Below, piece by piece: positions 48,242-57,964 of a DNA stretch of 64,000 nt; position 1 is the first letter of the stretch; each line of letters opens with the position of its first letter. A model generated the notes under the pieces. The model saw only the letters and a program-made list of their open reading frames with translations. It searched no databases and was not told the DNA's origin. A program made the position numbers and the translations under genes. The DNA comes from ZC4RG20 sp964553875 (GTDB lineage: Bacteria; Pseudomonadota; Gammaproteobacteria; Steroidobacterales; Rariloculaceae): NCBI GenBank assembly GCA_964553875.1, contig CAZKNH010000003.1, positions 16,457-80,456 of the forward strand, given 5' to 3'.

Positions 48242-49765
48242 ATGACTCCGGTCGATCAGAATTTCTTCGCGTATCTCCACCACCGTCTCGTCGAGCGCGC
48301 CGACGACGAGCTGCTCGCGACGAGCGACGGCACTTCGTTCACGTACGGCGACATCGATCGAATGTCGGCGCGGATCGCGGCGTGCCTTCGGGATGCCGGT
48401 GTCGACGTCGGCGACCGCGTCTCGGTTCAGGCCGAGAAATCGCCGCAAAGCCTCTGCCTCTATCTCGCGTGCCTCCGCGCGGGTTTCGTCTTCCACCCGA
48501 TCAATCCTGCGTACAAGTCGAACGAGCTCGAGACGCTGCTCAGGCATGCCGAGCCGAGCGCCGTCGTCTGCGACCCGTGCAACGAGCGCGCCGTCGCTGC
48601 GCTCGCGGCGGCGGCCGGAGCGCGCGTCGTGCTGACGCTCGGCGCCGACGGCTGCGGCTCTCTGATCGACCGCGCCGCGGGCGCGAGCGAGCGCTTCGCG
48701 ACGGTCCGCCGCTCGAGCGACGATCCCGCCGCGCTCCTTTACACGTCGGGCACGACCGGATCGCCGAAGGGCATCTTGCTCTCGCACGGGAATCTTCAGA
48801 GCAACGCCGAGGCGCTGACGTCGGCATGGGGATTCACGGCCCGTGATCGCCTGCTGCACGCGCTGCCGATCCACCACGTGCACGGGCTCTTCATCTCGCT
48901 CGGATGCGTGCTCTCGAGCGGCGCGAGCATGACGTGGCTGCCGCGCTTCACGGTCGACGACGTGCTGGGTCATCTCCCCGGCTGCACCGTGATGATGGGC
49001 GTGCCGACCTACTACACGCGCCTCCTCGCCGCGTCCGAGTTCTCGGCCGACCTCGTCCGCGGCGTCCGGCTCTTCGTGTCGGGCTCGGCGCCGCTCCTCC
49101 CCGAGACGTTCGCCGAGTTCGAGCGGCGCACGGGACAGCGCATCCTCGAGCGCTACGGCATGACCGAGACGAACGTGATCGCGTCGAATCCGCTCCACGG
49201 AAATCGCAAGCCCGGGACAGTCGGCTTGCCGCTGCCCGGCGTCGACGTGCGGATCGTCGACGATCACGGCACGGCGCTCGCGGTCGGCGAGGTCGGGCAC
49301 ATCGAGGTCCGCGGCCCGAACGTCTTCAAGGGCTACTGGAGGCGCGACGCCGCGGGCGACTTCACCGCCGACGGCTTTTTCAAGACCGGCGATCTCGGCG
49401 TGATCGACGACGACGGCTATCTCTCGATCGTCGGCCGCGGCAAGGATCTCGTGATCACCGGCGGCCTCAACGTTTATCCGCGTGACGTCGAGACCGTGAT
49501 CGACGAACTGCCCGGCGTCGTCGAATCCGCCGTGATCGGCGTGCCGCATCCCGACTTCGGCGAAGGCGTCGTCGCGGTCGTCGTCCGCGAGCGCGGATCG
49601 GTCTCGTCGGAAGCCGAGATCATCGCAGCGTGCAAGGCGCGGCTCGCCGACTACAAGGTCCCGAAGCGGATCGTGTTCGCCGACGAGTTGCCGCGGAACG
49701 TCATGGGCAAGGTCCAGAAGAACGTGCTGCGTGAAGCGCACGCGCGCCTCTTCGTCGAGGCGTGA
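48242..49765 (+). CDS. matB: AMP-forming acyl-CoA ligase, malonyl-CoA synthetase-like
   Basis: A 507-residue ANL-superfamily ligase. A3 is LLYTSGTTGSPKGILLSH, A5 RYGMTETNVIASNPL and A8 GYLSIVGRGKDLVITGGLNVYP; the A10 Lys lies in NVMGKVQKN. The middle RKPGTVGLPLPGVDVRI and ERYGMTET context fit malonyl-CoA synthetase (MatB), which makes malonyl-CoA from malonate, but other short acyl substrates are possible. It converges on rplQ across a strong terminator. Confidence 0.8.
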   Translation: MTPVDQNFFAYLHHRLVERADDELLATSDGTSFTYGDIDRMSARIAACLRDAGVDVGDRVSVQAEKSPQSLCLYLACLRAGFVFHPINPAYKSNELETLLRHAEPSAVVCDPCNERAVAALAAAAGARVVLTLGADGCGSLIDRAAGASERFATVRRSSDDPAALLYTSGTTGSPKGILLSHGNLQSNAEALTSAWGFTARDRLLHALPIHHVHGLFISLGCVLSSGASMTWLPRFTVDDVLGHLPGCTVMMGVPTYYTRLLAASEFSADLVRGVRLFVSGSAPLLPETFAEFERRTGQRILERYGMTETNVIASNPLHGNRKPGTVGLPLPGVDVRIVDDHGTALAVGEVGHIEVRGPNVFKGYWRRDAAGDFTADGFFKTGDLGVIDDDGYLSIVGRGKDLVITGGLNVYPRDVETVIDELPGVVESAVIGVPHPDFGEGVVAVVVRERGSVSSEAEIIAACKARLADYKVPKRIVFADELPRNVMGKVQKNVLREAHARLFVEA

Positions 49766-49786
49766 CGGACCGTCCTCGAGCAGAAA

Positions 49787-49816
49787 AGGCGACGCGGCTC
49801 GAATGCCGCGTCGCCT
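49787..49816. terminator. Strong intrinsic terminator of the ribosomal cluster
   Basis: AGGCGACGCGGC (49787-49798) pairs perfectly with GCCGCGTCGCCT (49805-49816), a 12-bp stem with a 6-base loop. On the minus strand TTTTCTG follows at once, a proper terminator for rplQ and the genes before it. It also sits after matB, where it lacks a T-run. Confidence 0.8.
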
Positions 49817-49893
49817 ACGCTATCGGAGCCGAGTCAAACGGTGTGGCCGCGTTTTCTCAGGGAAGGGCTCGGCCCCTCCCCGAGGCGGAGGGC

Positions 49894-50274
49894 TTACGCC
49901 GACTCCCCGCTCCGCGCCGGCTGATCGAGCAGCTGCACGATCGCCATCGGCGCCGAGTCACCGGGCCTGAAGCCCATCTTGAGGATCCTGAGATAGCCGC
50001 CCGGGCGGTCCTTGAAGCGCGGGCCAAGCTCGTTGAAGAGCTTCCCGACCGCGGCCTCGTCACGCAGCCGACTGAACGCGAGACGGCGACGGCTCACGCC
50101 GTCCTCCTTCGCGAGCGTGATGAGCGGCTCGACGACGCGCCGCAACTCCTTCGCCTTCGGCAGCGTCGTCCTGATCGTCTCGTGCGTCAGCAGGGACGCC
50201 GCCATGTTGCGGTACATCGCCTTGCGATGCGCCGAGTTCCGGCCGAGCTTGCGGCCCGACTTACGATGACGCAT
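49894..50274 (-). CDS. rplQ: 50S ribosomal protein L17
   Basis: A 126-residue bL17. MRHRKSGRKLGRNSAHRKAM and the RNMAASLLTHETIRTTLPKAKELRRVVEPLITLAK block are diagnostic. Length is that of E. coli (127). It is the last gene of the alpha operon, 11 bases after rpoA, and is followed by a spacer carrying the cluster terminator. Confidence 0.97.
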   Translation of the reverse strand: MRHRKSGRKLGRNSAHRKAMYRNMAASLLTHETIRTTLPKAKELRRVVEPLITLAKEDGVSRRRLAFSRLRDEAAVGKLFNELGPRFKDRPGGYLRILKMGFRPGDSAPMAIVQLLDQPARSGESA

Positions 50275-50285
50275 GGCTCAAACCC

Positions 50286-51296
50286 TCAATACGTCAGCGA
50301 CGAGGACTGCTCCTCGTTCCTGAGCTGCGGAGGCGGCCAGTTCTCGATGCGCATGCCGAGCGTGAGCCCGTGGGCCTCGAGCACCTCCTTGATCTCGGTC
50401 AGCGACTTCTTGCCGAGGTTCGGCGTCCGCAGCAGCTCGACCTCGGTCCTCTGGACCAGGTCGCCGATGTAGTTGATGTTCTCGGCCTTCAGGCAGTTCG
50501 CCGAGCGCACCGTGAGCTCGAGCTCGTCGACCGGACGGAGCAGGATCGGATCGATCTGGGCCTCCATCCTGCCGTAGCCGGTCTCCTCCTCGCCCTGCAG
50601 ATCGACGAAGACGTCGAGCTGATTCTTGAGAATCGTGCCGGCGCGGCGAATCGCCTCCTCGGCGTCGATCGTGCCGTTCGTCTCGATGTCGATGATCAGC
50701 TTGTCGAGGTCCGTGCGCTGCTCGACGCGGGCGCGCTCGACGGTGTACGTGACGCGGCGAACCGGGCTGAAGGACGCATCGAGCTGCAGGCGCCCGATCG
50801 GGCGCGACTGCTCCTCGAACGATGCGACCTGCGACGCCGGCCTGTAACCCCGGCCGCGCACAACCTTGAGATAAGCGCGAAGCTCGCCCGACTGCGTCAG
50901 GTTCGCGATCACGAGATCCGGATTCACGATCTCGATGTCGTGGTCGGCCTGGATGTCGCCGGCGGTGACGGGGCCCGGGCCCTTCTTCGCGAGCGTGAGC
51001 TCCGCCTCGTCACGCGCATGCATCTTGATCGCGACCTGCTTCAGGTTCAGCAGGATGTCGACGACGTCCTCCTGGACGCCTTCGATGCTCGTGTACTCGT
51101 GCAGCACGCCGTCGATCTCGGCCTCGACGATCGCGCAGCCCGGCATCGACGAGAGGAGCACGCGCCTCAACGCGTTGCCGAGCGTGTGGCCGAAGCCGCG
51201 CTCGAAAGGCTCGACCGTCACACGGGCCCGATTCGGCCCGAGCGGCTGCACCTTGACCGCGCGAGGCTTCAAGAACTCCGTGGCTGATTCCTGCAT
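50286..51296 (-). CDS. rpoA: RNA polymerase alpha subunit
   Basis: A 336-residue alpha subunit. The N-terminal assembly domain shows FERGFGHTLGNALRRVLLSSMPG, the C-terminal domain PVDELELTVRSANCLKAENI...LLRTPNLGKKSLTEIKEVL for UP-element and activator contacts. ATG 51296 (MQESATEFLKPRAVKV) is the family start. Gene order rpsM-rpsK-rpsD-rpoA-rplQ is standard. Confidence 0.97.
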   Translation of the reverse strand: MQESATEFLKPRAVKVQPLGPNRARVTVEPFERGFGHTLGNALRRVLLSSMPGCAIVEAEIDGVLHEYTSIEGVQEDVVDILLNLKQVAIKMHARDEAELTLAKKGPGPVTAGDIQADHDIEIVNPDLVIANLTQSGELRAYLKVVRGRGYRPASQVASFEEQSRPIGRLQLDASFSPVRRVTYTVERARVEQRTDLDKLIIDIETNGTIDAEEAIRRAGTILKNQLDVFVDLQGEEETGYGRMEAQIDPILLRPVDELELTVRSANCLKAENINYIGDLVQRTEVELLRTPNLGKKSLTEIKEVLEAHGLTLGMRIENWPPPQLRNEEQSSSLTY

Positions 51297-51310
51297 TCGT
51301 AATTCCTCGC

Positions 51311-51931
<621 letters not shown>

Positions 51932-51935
51932 ATCG

Positions 51936-52334
51936 CTATACTCGACGTCGCTTCGGCGGCCGGCAGCCGTTGTGCGGAATCGGCGTGACGTCCTCGATCT
52001 GAGTGATTCTGAAACCGACCGCGTTCAGTGCGCGAACCGCGGATTCCCTGCCCGGTCCCGGCCCCTTCACGCGCACCTCGAGGTTCTTCACGCCGAAGTC
52101 CTTGGCGGCGTTGCCTGCCCGTTCGGCGGCCACCTGCGCCGCGAACGGCGTGCTCTTACGCGAGCCCTTGAAGCCGCACCCGCCGGCCGTCGCCCAGGTG
52201 AGCGCGTTCCCCTGACGATCCGTGATCGTCACGATCGTGTTGTTGAACGACGCATGGATGTGCGCGACGGCATCGAGAATCTGACGCTTGACCTTCTTTC
52301 TGACGCGCGAGGTCGAGGTCGGCTGTTTCGCCAT
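51936..52334 (-). CDS. rpsK: 30S ribosomal protein S11
   Basis: A 132-residue uS11, part of the platform. AHIHASFNNTIVTITDRQGNALTWATAGGCGFKGSRKSTPFAAQVAAE and the terminal IEDVTPIPHNGCRPPKRRRV are typical. Length is close to E. coli (129). It starts 15 bases after rpsM. Confidence 0.97.
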   Translation of the reverse strand: MAKQPTSTSRVRKKVKRQILDAVAHIHASFNNTIVTITDRQGNALTWATAGGCGFKGSRKSTPFAAQVAAERAGNAAKDFGVKNLEVRVKGPGPGRESAVRALNAVGFRITQIEDVTPIPHNGCRPPKRRRV

Positions 52335-52349
52335 ACTTGCTCCTGAAAA

Positions 52350-52706
52350 CTACTTCTTGATCGGCCGGCGCGGTCCCTTGCGAGTGCGGGCATTCGTTCG
52401 CGTGCGCTGACCGCGCACGGGCAGCCCACGCCGATGACGGATGCCGCGGTAGCAGCCGAGGTCCATCAGCCGCTTGATGTTCATCGCCGTCTCGCGGCGC
52501 AGATCGCCCTCGACCGGGAACTTCGCGATCATGTCGCGCAGCTTCGCGATCTCCGGCTCCGTCAAATCCTTGACCTTCGTCGACGGATCGATTCCCGCCG
52601 CCTGGCACGCGAGCAGCGCGCGGCTGCGGCCGATGCCGTGGATGTGCGTGAGCGCGATCGAGATGTGCTTGTTGATCGGGATATTGATTCCCGCGATACG
52701 TGCCAT
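52350..52706 (-). CDS. rpsM: 30S ribosomal protein S13
   Basis: A 118-residue uS13, which contacts the 50S through intersubunit bridges. MARIAGINIPINKHISIALTHIHGIGRSRA and GCYRGIRHRRGLPVRGQRT with a basic C-terminus are typical. Length equals E. coli (118). It is ten bases after rpmJ. Confidence 0.97.
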   Translation of the reverse strand: MARIAGINIPINKHISIALTHIHGIGRSRALLACQAAGIDPSTKVKDLTEPEIAKLRDMIAKFPVEGDLRRETAMNIKRLMDLGCYRGIRHRRGLPVRGQRTRTNARTRKGPRRPIKK

Positions 52707-52716
52707 CGTTCGACCC

Positions 52717-52830
52717 TCAACCCTGACGCTGCTTGTGGCGAGGATCCGAGCAGATCACCCGCACGACGCCCTTGCGTCGAATGATCTTGCAGTTTCGGCA
52801 GATCCGCCGCACCGAAGCTCTTACTTTCAT
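52717..52830 (-). CDS. rpmJ: 50S ribosomal protein L36
   Basis: A 37-residue bL36: MKVRASVRRICRNCKIIRRK and VICSDPRHKQRQG. The zinc ligands are intact (Cys11, Cys14, Cys27, His32), so this is the zinc-bound type. It lies between secY and rpsM, the normal place for this very short gene. Confidence 0.96.
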   Translation of the reverse strand: MKVRASVRRICRNCKIIRRKGVVRVICSDPRHKQRQG

Positions 52831-52870
52831 CGCTCCAAACTCCCGGCCCACTTTCCGGCCGCACTGAGGC

Positions 52871-54202
52871 TCATCCCGCCTTCGGCCCGTAGCCCCTCAG
52901 GTTCGCTTTCTTCAACAGCCCCTCGTACTGGTGCGTCATCATGTGCGCCTGAAGCTGCGCCATGAAGTCCATCGTGACGACCACGATGATCAGGAGCGAG
53001 GTGCCGCCGAAGTAGAACTGCACGCCAAACTCGAGGATCAGGAACTCCGGCAGGAGACACACCGCCGTGATGTAGATCGCACCCCAGAAAGTCAGCCGTG
53101 TCAGTACCTTGTCGATGTACTCGGCCGTTTGCTGCCCCGGCCGAATGCCCGGGATGAACGCTCCCGAGCGCTTCAGATTGTCCGCCGTCTCGCGCGCGTT
53201 GAACACGAGCGCGGTGTAGAAGAAGCAGAAAAAGATGATCAGCGTGCCGTACAGCAGAATGTAGATCGGCTGTCCGGGCGACATGCTGGCCGCGAGCCGC
53301 TGCAGCCACGGCTGACTCGTGCCGAACCAGGTCGCGATCGTCGCCGGGAACAGGATCAGGCTCGACGCGAAGATCGGCGGGATCACGCCCGACATGTTGA
53401 TCTTGAACGGCAGATGGCTCGTCTGCCCCGCGTACATCCGCCGCCCCTGCTGGCGCTTCGCGTAGTTCACGGTGATCCGCCGCTGCGCGCGCTCCATGAA
53501 CACGACGAATGCCGTCACGCCGAGCATCAGGATCCCGAGAACGAACGGCAGCGCCTGATTCATCGCGCCCGTGCTGACGAGCTCGAGCGTGCTCGTGATC
53601 GCCGACGGGAGCCCCGAGACGATGCTCGCGAGGATGAGCATCGAGATGCCGTTGCCGACCCCGCGCTCCGTGATCTGCTCGCCGAGCCACATCAGGAACA
53701 TCGTGCCGGTCACGAGCGTGATCGCCGCAGTCATCACGAACCCGGTCCCCGGATTCAGGACCACCTGCTGGTTCTGCAGCGCCGTGGCCGCCGCGATCGA
53801 CTGGAACGTCGACAGCAGCACGGTCCCGTAGCGCGTGTACTGCGTGATCTTGCGCCGTCCGGCTTCGCCCTCCTTGCGCAGCTGCTGCAGCGTCGGCACG
53901 ACGTGCGTCGCCATCTGCAGGATGATCGACGCGGAGATGTACGGCATGATCCCGAGCGCGAAGATCGACAGGCGCTCGAGAGCGCCGCCCGAGAACATGT
54001 TGAACATCTGCAGGATCGTGCCGGACTGCTCCTGGAAGAGCTGCTGCATCGCGACGGGGTCGACGCCCGGCACCGGAATGAACGTGCCGATGCGGTAGAC
54101 GACGAGCGCGCCGATCAGGAACAGCAGGCGCTGCCGCAGATCCGCAAAGCGGGTCGCGTCGCCCAAAAGGCCTGCAGAAACTGCTGCGCCTGGCTTGGCC
54201 AT
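52871..54202 (-). CDS. secY: Protein translocase subunit SecY
   Basis: A 443-residue, ten-span channel subunit of the Sec translocon. GALVVYRIGTFIPVPGVDP, the plug region, GVGNGISMLI and the C-terminal LLKKANLRGYGPKAG are typical. Length equals E. coli SecY (443). It follows rplO in the spc operon. ATG 54202 (MAKPGAAVSAG) gives the usual N-terminus. Confidence 0.97.
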   Translation of the reverse strand: MAKPGAAVSAGLLGDATRFADLRQRLLFLIGALVVYRIGTFIPVPGVDPVAMQQLFQEQSGTILQMFNMFSGGALERLSIFALGIMPYISASIILQMATHVVPTLQQLRKEGEAGRRKITQYTRYGTVLLSTFQSIAAATALQNQQVVLNPGTGFVMTAAITLVTGTMFLMWLGEQITERGVGNGISMLILASIVSGLPSAITSTLELVSTGAMNQALPFVLGILMLGVTAFVVFMERAQRRITVNYAKRQQGRRMYAGQTSHLPFKINMSGVIPPIFASSLILFPATIATWFGTSQPWLQRLAASMSPGQPIYILLYGTLIIFFCFFYTALVFNARETADNLKRSGAFIPGIRPGQQTAEYIDKVLTRLTFWGAIYITAVCLLPEFLILEFGVQFYFGGTSLLIIVVVTMDFMAQLQAHMMTHQYEGLLKKANLRGYGPKAG

Positions 54203-54235
54203 CTCGTTCGTTCCGTCGTTAGGGCGTGGGAAGCG

Positions 54236-54664
54236 CTACTCGACGCTGCCTCCCGCCGCCTCGATGATTGCCCTTGCGCCGCGCGTCACGGGCACGCCGA
54301 CGACCTTGACCGGCCGCTCGAGCGTGCCGGAGGCGATGATCTTCACGCGCTCCACGCGCTGCGGCACGATCCCCGCCGCCTTGAGCGCGTCGAGCGTGAC
54401 GTCGCCGTCGATTCGCGCGAGCTCGTGCACACGGACCTCATCCCGGGTCGCCGCCTTGCGGGAGCGGAACCCGATCTTCGGCAGCCGGCGCTGCAGCGGC
54501 ATCTGGCCGCCTTCGAAGCCGACCTTGTGGAAGCCGCCGGCGCGCGCGTGCTGACCCTTCGTGCCGCGCCCGGCCGTCTTGCCCTGACCCGCGCTCGCAC
54601 CGCGGCCGACGCGGGTTCGCGCCTTCTTGCTGCCGGGAGCCGGCTTCAGATCGTTCAACCGCAC
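54236..54664 (-). CDS. rplO: 50S ribosomal protein L15
   Basis: A 142-residue uL15. MRLNDLKPAPGSKKARTRVGRG and KTAGRGTKGQHARAGG with GGQMPLQRRLPKIGF are diagnostic. Length matches E. coli (144). It abuts rpmD with a single base between. Confidence 0.97.
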   Translation of the reverse strand: MRLNDLKPAPGSKKARTRVGRGASAGQGKTAGRGTKGQHARAGGFHKVGFEGGQMPLQRRLPKIGFRSRKAATRDEVRVHELARIDGDVTLDALKAAGIVPQRVERVKIIASGTLERPVKVVGVPVTRGARAIIEAAGGSVE

Positions 54665-54665
54665 G

Positions 54666-54854
54666 TCAAGCCTCCTCTACCCGCACGAGATACGCGATCT
54701 TGTCGATCATCCCGCGGTTCTCCGGGGTATCCGCGACGACGACGCTCTGATGCCGGCGGCGGAGGCCGAGCCCCGCGAGGCACTCCGCGTGCCCGGGCTT
54801 GCGGCCGATCCGGCTCTTGAGCAGCGTCACCTTCAGGTTCTTTCGCTCCGCCAC
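54666..54854 (-). CDS. rpmD: 50S ribosomal protein L30
   Basis: A 62-residue uL30. KVTLLKSRIGRKPGHAECLAGLGLRRRHQSVVV is typical. GTG 54854 is chosen as the start (MAERKNLKVTL); a longer frame upstream runs antisense-like into rpsE. It lies eight bases after rpsE. Confidence 0.95.
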   Translation of the reverse strand: MAERKNLKVTLLKSRIGRKPGHAECLAGLGLRRRHQSVVVADTPENRGMIDKIAYLVRVEEA

Positions 54855-54862
54855 GGTGCACC

Positions 54863-55351
54863 TCAACCGAGAATCTCTTCGAGCGTCTTCCCGCGCTTCG
54901 CGGCGATCGCGTGCGGCGACCGCATCGACGTCAACGCGTTCATCGTCGCCCGCACGACGTTGATCGGGTTCCGCGAGCCGTAGCTCTTCGCGAGCACGTT
55001 GCGCACGCCGGCGCACTCGAACACGGCGCGCATCGCGCCGCCCGCGATGATGCCCGTGCCGTCGCGCGCGGGCTGCATGAACACGCGCGTCGCGCCGTGC
55101 TGGCCGTGCAGCTCGTACTGCAGCGTGTCCTTCTTCAGGTGCACGGTCTTCAGGTTCTTGCGCGCGGCCTGCATCGCCTTCTGGATCGCGAGCGGCAGCT
55201 CGCGCGCCTTGCCGTACCCGTAGCCGACCCGGCCGTTGCCGTCGCCGACGACGGTGAGCGCCGTGAACCCGAACTGCCGGCCGCCCTTGACGACCTTCGC
55301 GACGCGGTTCACCGCGACGAGCTTCTCTTGAAATTCCTCAACGTTTGCCAT
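54863..55351 (-). CDS. rpsE: 30S ribosomal protein S5
   Basis: A 162-residue uS5, important for decoding accuracy and helicase-like mRNA entry. EFQEKLVAVNRVAKVVKGGRQFGFTALTVVGDGNGRVGYGYGKA is diagnostic. Length matches E. coli (167). It follows rplR by 27 bases. Confidence 0.97.
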   Translation of the reverse strand: MANVEEFQEKLVAVNRVAKVVKGGRQFGFTALTVVGDGNGRVGYGYGKARELPLAIQKAMQAARKNLKTVHLKKDTLQYELHGQHGATRVFMQPARDGTGIIAGGAMRAVFECAGVRNVLAKSYGSRNPINVVRATMNALTSMRSPHAIAAKRGKTLEEILG

Positions 55352-55378
55352 CGATCCCGTCCGGAGGCCGCCCGAGCC

Positions 55379-55741
55379 TCAAAACTGCAAACCTGCCTCG
55401 CGCGCGGCGTCCGCGAGCGCCTTGACGCGTCCGTGATACTTGAAGCCCGACCGATCGAACGCGACCTCGGTGATGCCCTTCTCTTTCGCCCGCTCCGCGA
55501 GCAGCCGGCCGACGGCCGCGGCCGCGTCCTTGTTGCCGGTCTTCGCGAGCGTCGTCTTGAGCTCCTTCACGAGCGTCGACGCGCTGACGAGCACCTTGCC
55601 GCCCGCAGGCTCGACGATCTGCGCATAGATATGCCGCGGCGTGCGGTGGACGCACAGCCGGTTCTTGCCCGACAGCGCGATCCTCGCGCGGCCGCGCGCG
55701 GCACGCCTCTGCCGCCGAGTCTTCTTGTCCAACCCTGCCAT
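55379..55741 (-). CDS. rplR: 50S ribosomal protein L18
   Basis: A 120-residue uL18 that binds 5S rRNA. KTRRQRRAARGRARIALSGKNRLCVHRTPRHIYAQIV and the ending AFDRSGFKYHGRVKALADAAREAGLQF are typical. It begins six bases after rplF. Confidence 0.97.
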   Translation of the reverse strand: MAGLDKKTRRQRRAARGRARIALSGKNRLCVHRTPRHIYAQIVEPAGGKVLVSASTLVKELKTTLAKTGNKDAAAAVGRLLAERAKEKGITEVAFDRSGFKYHGRVKALADAAREAGLQF

Positions 55742-55747
55742 GGCCGC

Positions 55748-56281
55748 CTACTTCTTCTTAGCTTCCTTCAACACCACGCGCTCGCCCGAGTAGCGCACGC
55801 CCTTGCCCTTGTACGGCTCGGGCGGCCTGAAGCGCCGGAGCTCCGCGGCGACCTGACCGACGCGCTGCCGGTCGATACCCTTGACGACGATCTCCGTCTG
55901 GCTCGGCGTCTCGATCGTGATGCCGTCGGGCACCGCGTACTCGATCGGATGCGAGAAGCCGAGCGTCAGGTTCAGCTTCTTGCCCTGCGCCTGCGCGCGA
56001 TAGCCGACGCCGACGAGCTCGAGCTTCCGCTCGAAGCCGTTCGTGACCCCCGTGACCATGTTCTGGATCAGCGCTCGGGTCGTCCCGGCCATCGCGTTCG
56101 CGACCCGGTTCTGCGAGCGGACACTGACCTGGACCGCGCCGTCGGCCTGCGACACCTCGATCTCGGGCCGCAGGGCCATCGACAGGGAGCCTTTCGGGCC
56201 CTTCACGGTCACCGAGCCGTTCGCCACCTCGACGGTGACTCCCTTCGGGAGGGTGACCGGACGTTTCGCTACTCTAGACAT
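55748..56281 (-). CDS. rplF: 50S ribosomal protein L6
   Basis: A 177-residue uL6 located near the factor-binding stalk base. MSRVAKRPVTLPKGVTVEV...VTVKGPKGSLS and the ending RRFRPPEPYKGKGVRYSGERVVLKEAKKK are diagnostic. Length equals E. coli (177). Confidence 0.97.
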   Translation of the reverse strand: MSRVAKRPVTLPKGVTVEVANGSVTVKGPKGSLSMALRPEIEVSQADGAVQVSVRSQNRVANAMAGTTRALIQNMVTGVTNGFERKLELVGVGYRAQAQGKKLNLTLGFSHPIEYAVPDGITIETPSQTEIVVKGIDRQRVGQVAAELRRFRPPEPYKGKGVRYSGERVVLKEAKKK

Positions 56282-56343
56282 CGCACTCTATCGTTCGTTT
56301 CGGGGCGGGGCGACTTTTCGCACGTCCCGCCGGTTTGCGCGCA

Positions 56344-56742
56344 TCACGAAACGATGCACAGCACCTCGCCGCCGTGCCCTTCGGCGCGCGCCTGGCGATC
56401 CGTCATGACGCCTCGCGACGTCGACACGATCGCGATACCGAGCCCGCCCTGCACCTTCGGCAGCTCCGCGGCCCCCTTGTAGATGCGCAGCCCCGGGCGG
56501 CTCACCCGCTCGATCCGCTCGATGACCGGACGGTCCTGGTAGTACTTCAGCCGGACGGTCAGGGTCGGCTTCGCCGGCTCCGACTCGTCGACCTCGAAGC
56601 CCGCAATGTAGCCCTCGGCCTCGAGGACCTTGGCGATCGCAACCTTCTGGCGCGACGAAGGCATCGACACCGATTCCTTGCGCGCAGCCTGTCCGTTGCG
56701 GATGCGCGTCAAAAAGTCGGCGATCGGATCAGTCATGCTCAT
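56344..56742 (-). CDS. rpsH: 30S ribosomal protein S8
   Basis: A 132-residue uS8, the translational repressor of the spc operon in E. coli. MSMTDPIADFLTRIRNGQ and the ending RGVMTDRQARAEGHGGEVLCIVS are typical. A start two codons later (56736) is possible. The 62-base gap to rplF shows nothing special. Confidence 0.97.
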   Translation of the reverse strand: MSMTDPIADFLTRIRNGQAARKESVSMPSSRQKVAIAKVLEAEGYIAGFEVDESEPAKPTLTVRLKYYQDRPVIERIERVSRPGLRIYKGAAELPKVQGGLGIAIVSTSRGVMTDRQARAEGHGGEVLCIVS

Positions 56743-56758
56743 CGGCGTACTCCGGTTC

Positions 56759-57064
56759 TCACCAGCTCGCCTTCGACAGGCCCGGGATCTCGCCGCGCAT
56801 CGTCGCCTCGCGGAGCTTGTTCCGGCCGAGCCCGAAGCGGCGATAGAACCCGTGCGGCCGCCCGCTGATCGCGCAGCGATTGCGCACGCGCACGGGGCTC
56901 GCGTCCCGCGGCAGCTGCTGCAGGCGCATCTGAGCGGCGAGCTTCTGCTCGTCCGTCGAACGCGGGTCGCGGATGATCCTCTTCAGCTCCGCGCGCTTCG
57001 CCGCGTACTTCTGCACGGTCTTCATGCGCCGCTCGTTCTTGATGATGGTCGATTTCTTGGCCAT
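56759..57064 (-). CDS. rpsN: 30S ribosomal protein S14
   Basis: A 101-residue uS14 of the zinc-free (C-minus) type: RNRCAISGRPHGFYRRFGLGRNKLRE lacks the CxxC pairs. Length equals E. coli (101). It lies between rplE and rpsH as usual. Confidence 0.97.
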   Translation of the reverse strand: MAKKSTIIKNERRMKTVQKYAAKRAELKRIIRDPRSTDEQKLAAQMRLQQLPRDASPVRVRNRCAISGRPHGFYRRFGLGRNKLREATMRGEIPGLSKASW

Positions 57065-57083
57065 AGGATCGGACTCCAGTCCC

Positions 57084-57623
57084 TTACGACCGCAGCGGGA
57101 AGTTGAACGCCTCGAGCAGCGCGCGGCCCTCCTCGTCCGTCCGCGCAGTCGTCGTGATCGCGATATCCATGCCCCGCACCGCGTCGATCTGGTCGTAGTT
57201 GATCTCGGGGAAGATGATCTGCTCGCGGATGCCGATGTTGTAGTTGCCCTGGCCGTCGAACGCGCGCGCCGAGAATCCGCGGAAGTCGCGGATGCGCGGG
57301 ATCGCGATGTTGATCAGCCGATCGAGGAACTCGTACATCCGTTCGCGACGCAGCGTGACCTTGCAGCCGATCGGGAAACCCTCGCGAACCTTGAAGCTCG
57401 CGACCGAGACGCGGGCCTTCGTCGGCACGGCCTTCTGGCCCGTGATCCGGGCGAGGTCGTTCATCGCGTTCTCGAGCACCTTGCGATCGGCAAGCGCCTC
57501 GCCGACACCCATGTTCACGGTGACCTTGACGAACCGCGGCACGGCCATCGGGTTCTTGACGCCGAGCCGCTCCATCAGCTGCGGAACGACCGTCGTCTTG
57601 TAGTATTCCTGTAGTCTGCTCAT
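57084..57623 (-). CDS. rplE: 50S ribosomal protein L5
   Basis: A 179-residue uL5, binding 5S rRNA and P-site tRNA. MSRLQEYYKTTVVPQLMERLG and the ending GMDIAITTTARTDEEGRALLEAFNFPLRS are diagnostic. Length equals E. coli (179). Confidence 0.97.
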   Translation of the reverse strand: MSRLQEYYKTTVVPQLMERLGVKNPMAVPRFVKVTVNMGVGEALADRKVLENAMNDLARITGQKAVPTKARVSVASFKVREGFPIGCKVTLRRERMYEFLDRLINIAIPRIRDFRGFSARAFDGQGNYNIGIREQIIFPEINYDQIDAVRGMDIAITTTARTDEEGRALLEAFNFPLRS

Positions 57624-57637
57624 ATCCGTGTGCCCAT

Positions 57638-57955
57638 TCAGGCGTCCACGACCTCGTTATTGGACTTGAAGTAGCGCACCTTGCGCCCGTCCGCGAGCAC
57701 ACGAAAGCCGACACGGTCGCCCTTCTGGGTCGCGGGGTTCCAGAGCATCACGTTCGAGACGTGGATCGGCGCTTCCTTCTCGATGATCCCGCCCGGCACG
57801 CCGCGCGCCGGATTCGGCCGCTGATGCCGTTTCACGACGTTCACGTTCTCGACGACGACGCGATCGTCGCCGAGCACGCGCGTGACGACGCCTCGCCGAC
57901 CCTTGTCGCGTCCCGCGATGACGATGACCTCGTCGCCCTTCCTGATGCGCTTCAT
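57638..57955 (-). CDS. rplX: 50S ribosomal protein L24
   Basis: A 105-residue uL24, an assembly initiator of the 50S. RKGDEVIVIAGRDKGRRGVV is the KOW motif, followed by GGIIEKEAPIHVSNVMLWNP. Length matches E. coli (104). Nine bases separate it from rplN. Confidence 0.97.
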   Translation of the reverse strand: MKRIRKGDEVIVIAGRDKGRRGVVTRVLGDDRVVVENVNVVKRHQRPNPARGVPGGIIEKEAPIHVSNVMLWNPATQKGDRVGFRVLADGRKVRYFKSNNEVVDA

Positions 57956-57964
57956 CGTCCTGCC

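Noticed and set aside
52931..54820. 629-codon plus-strand frame opposite secY, rplO and rpmD
   Set aside because: Spans several certain ribosomal/secY genes on the other strand; not coding.
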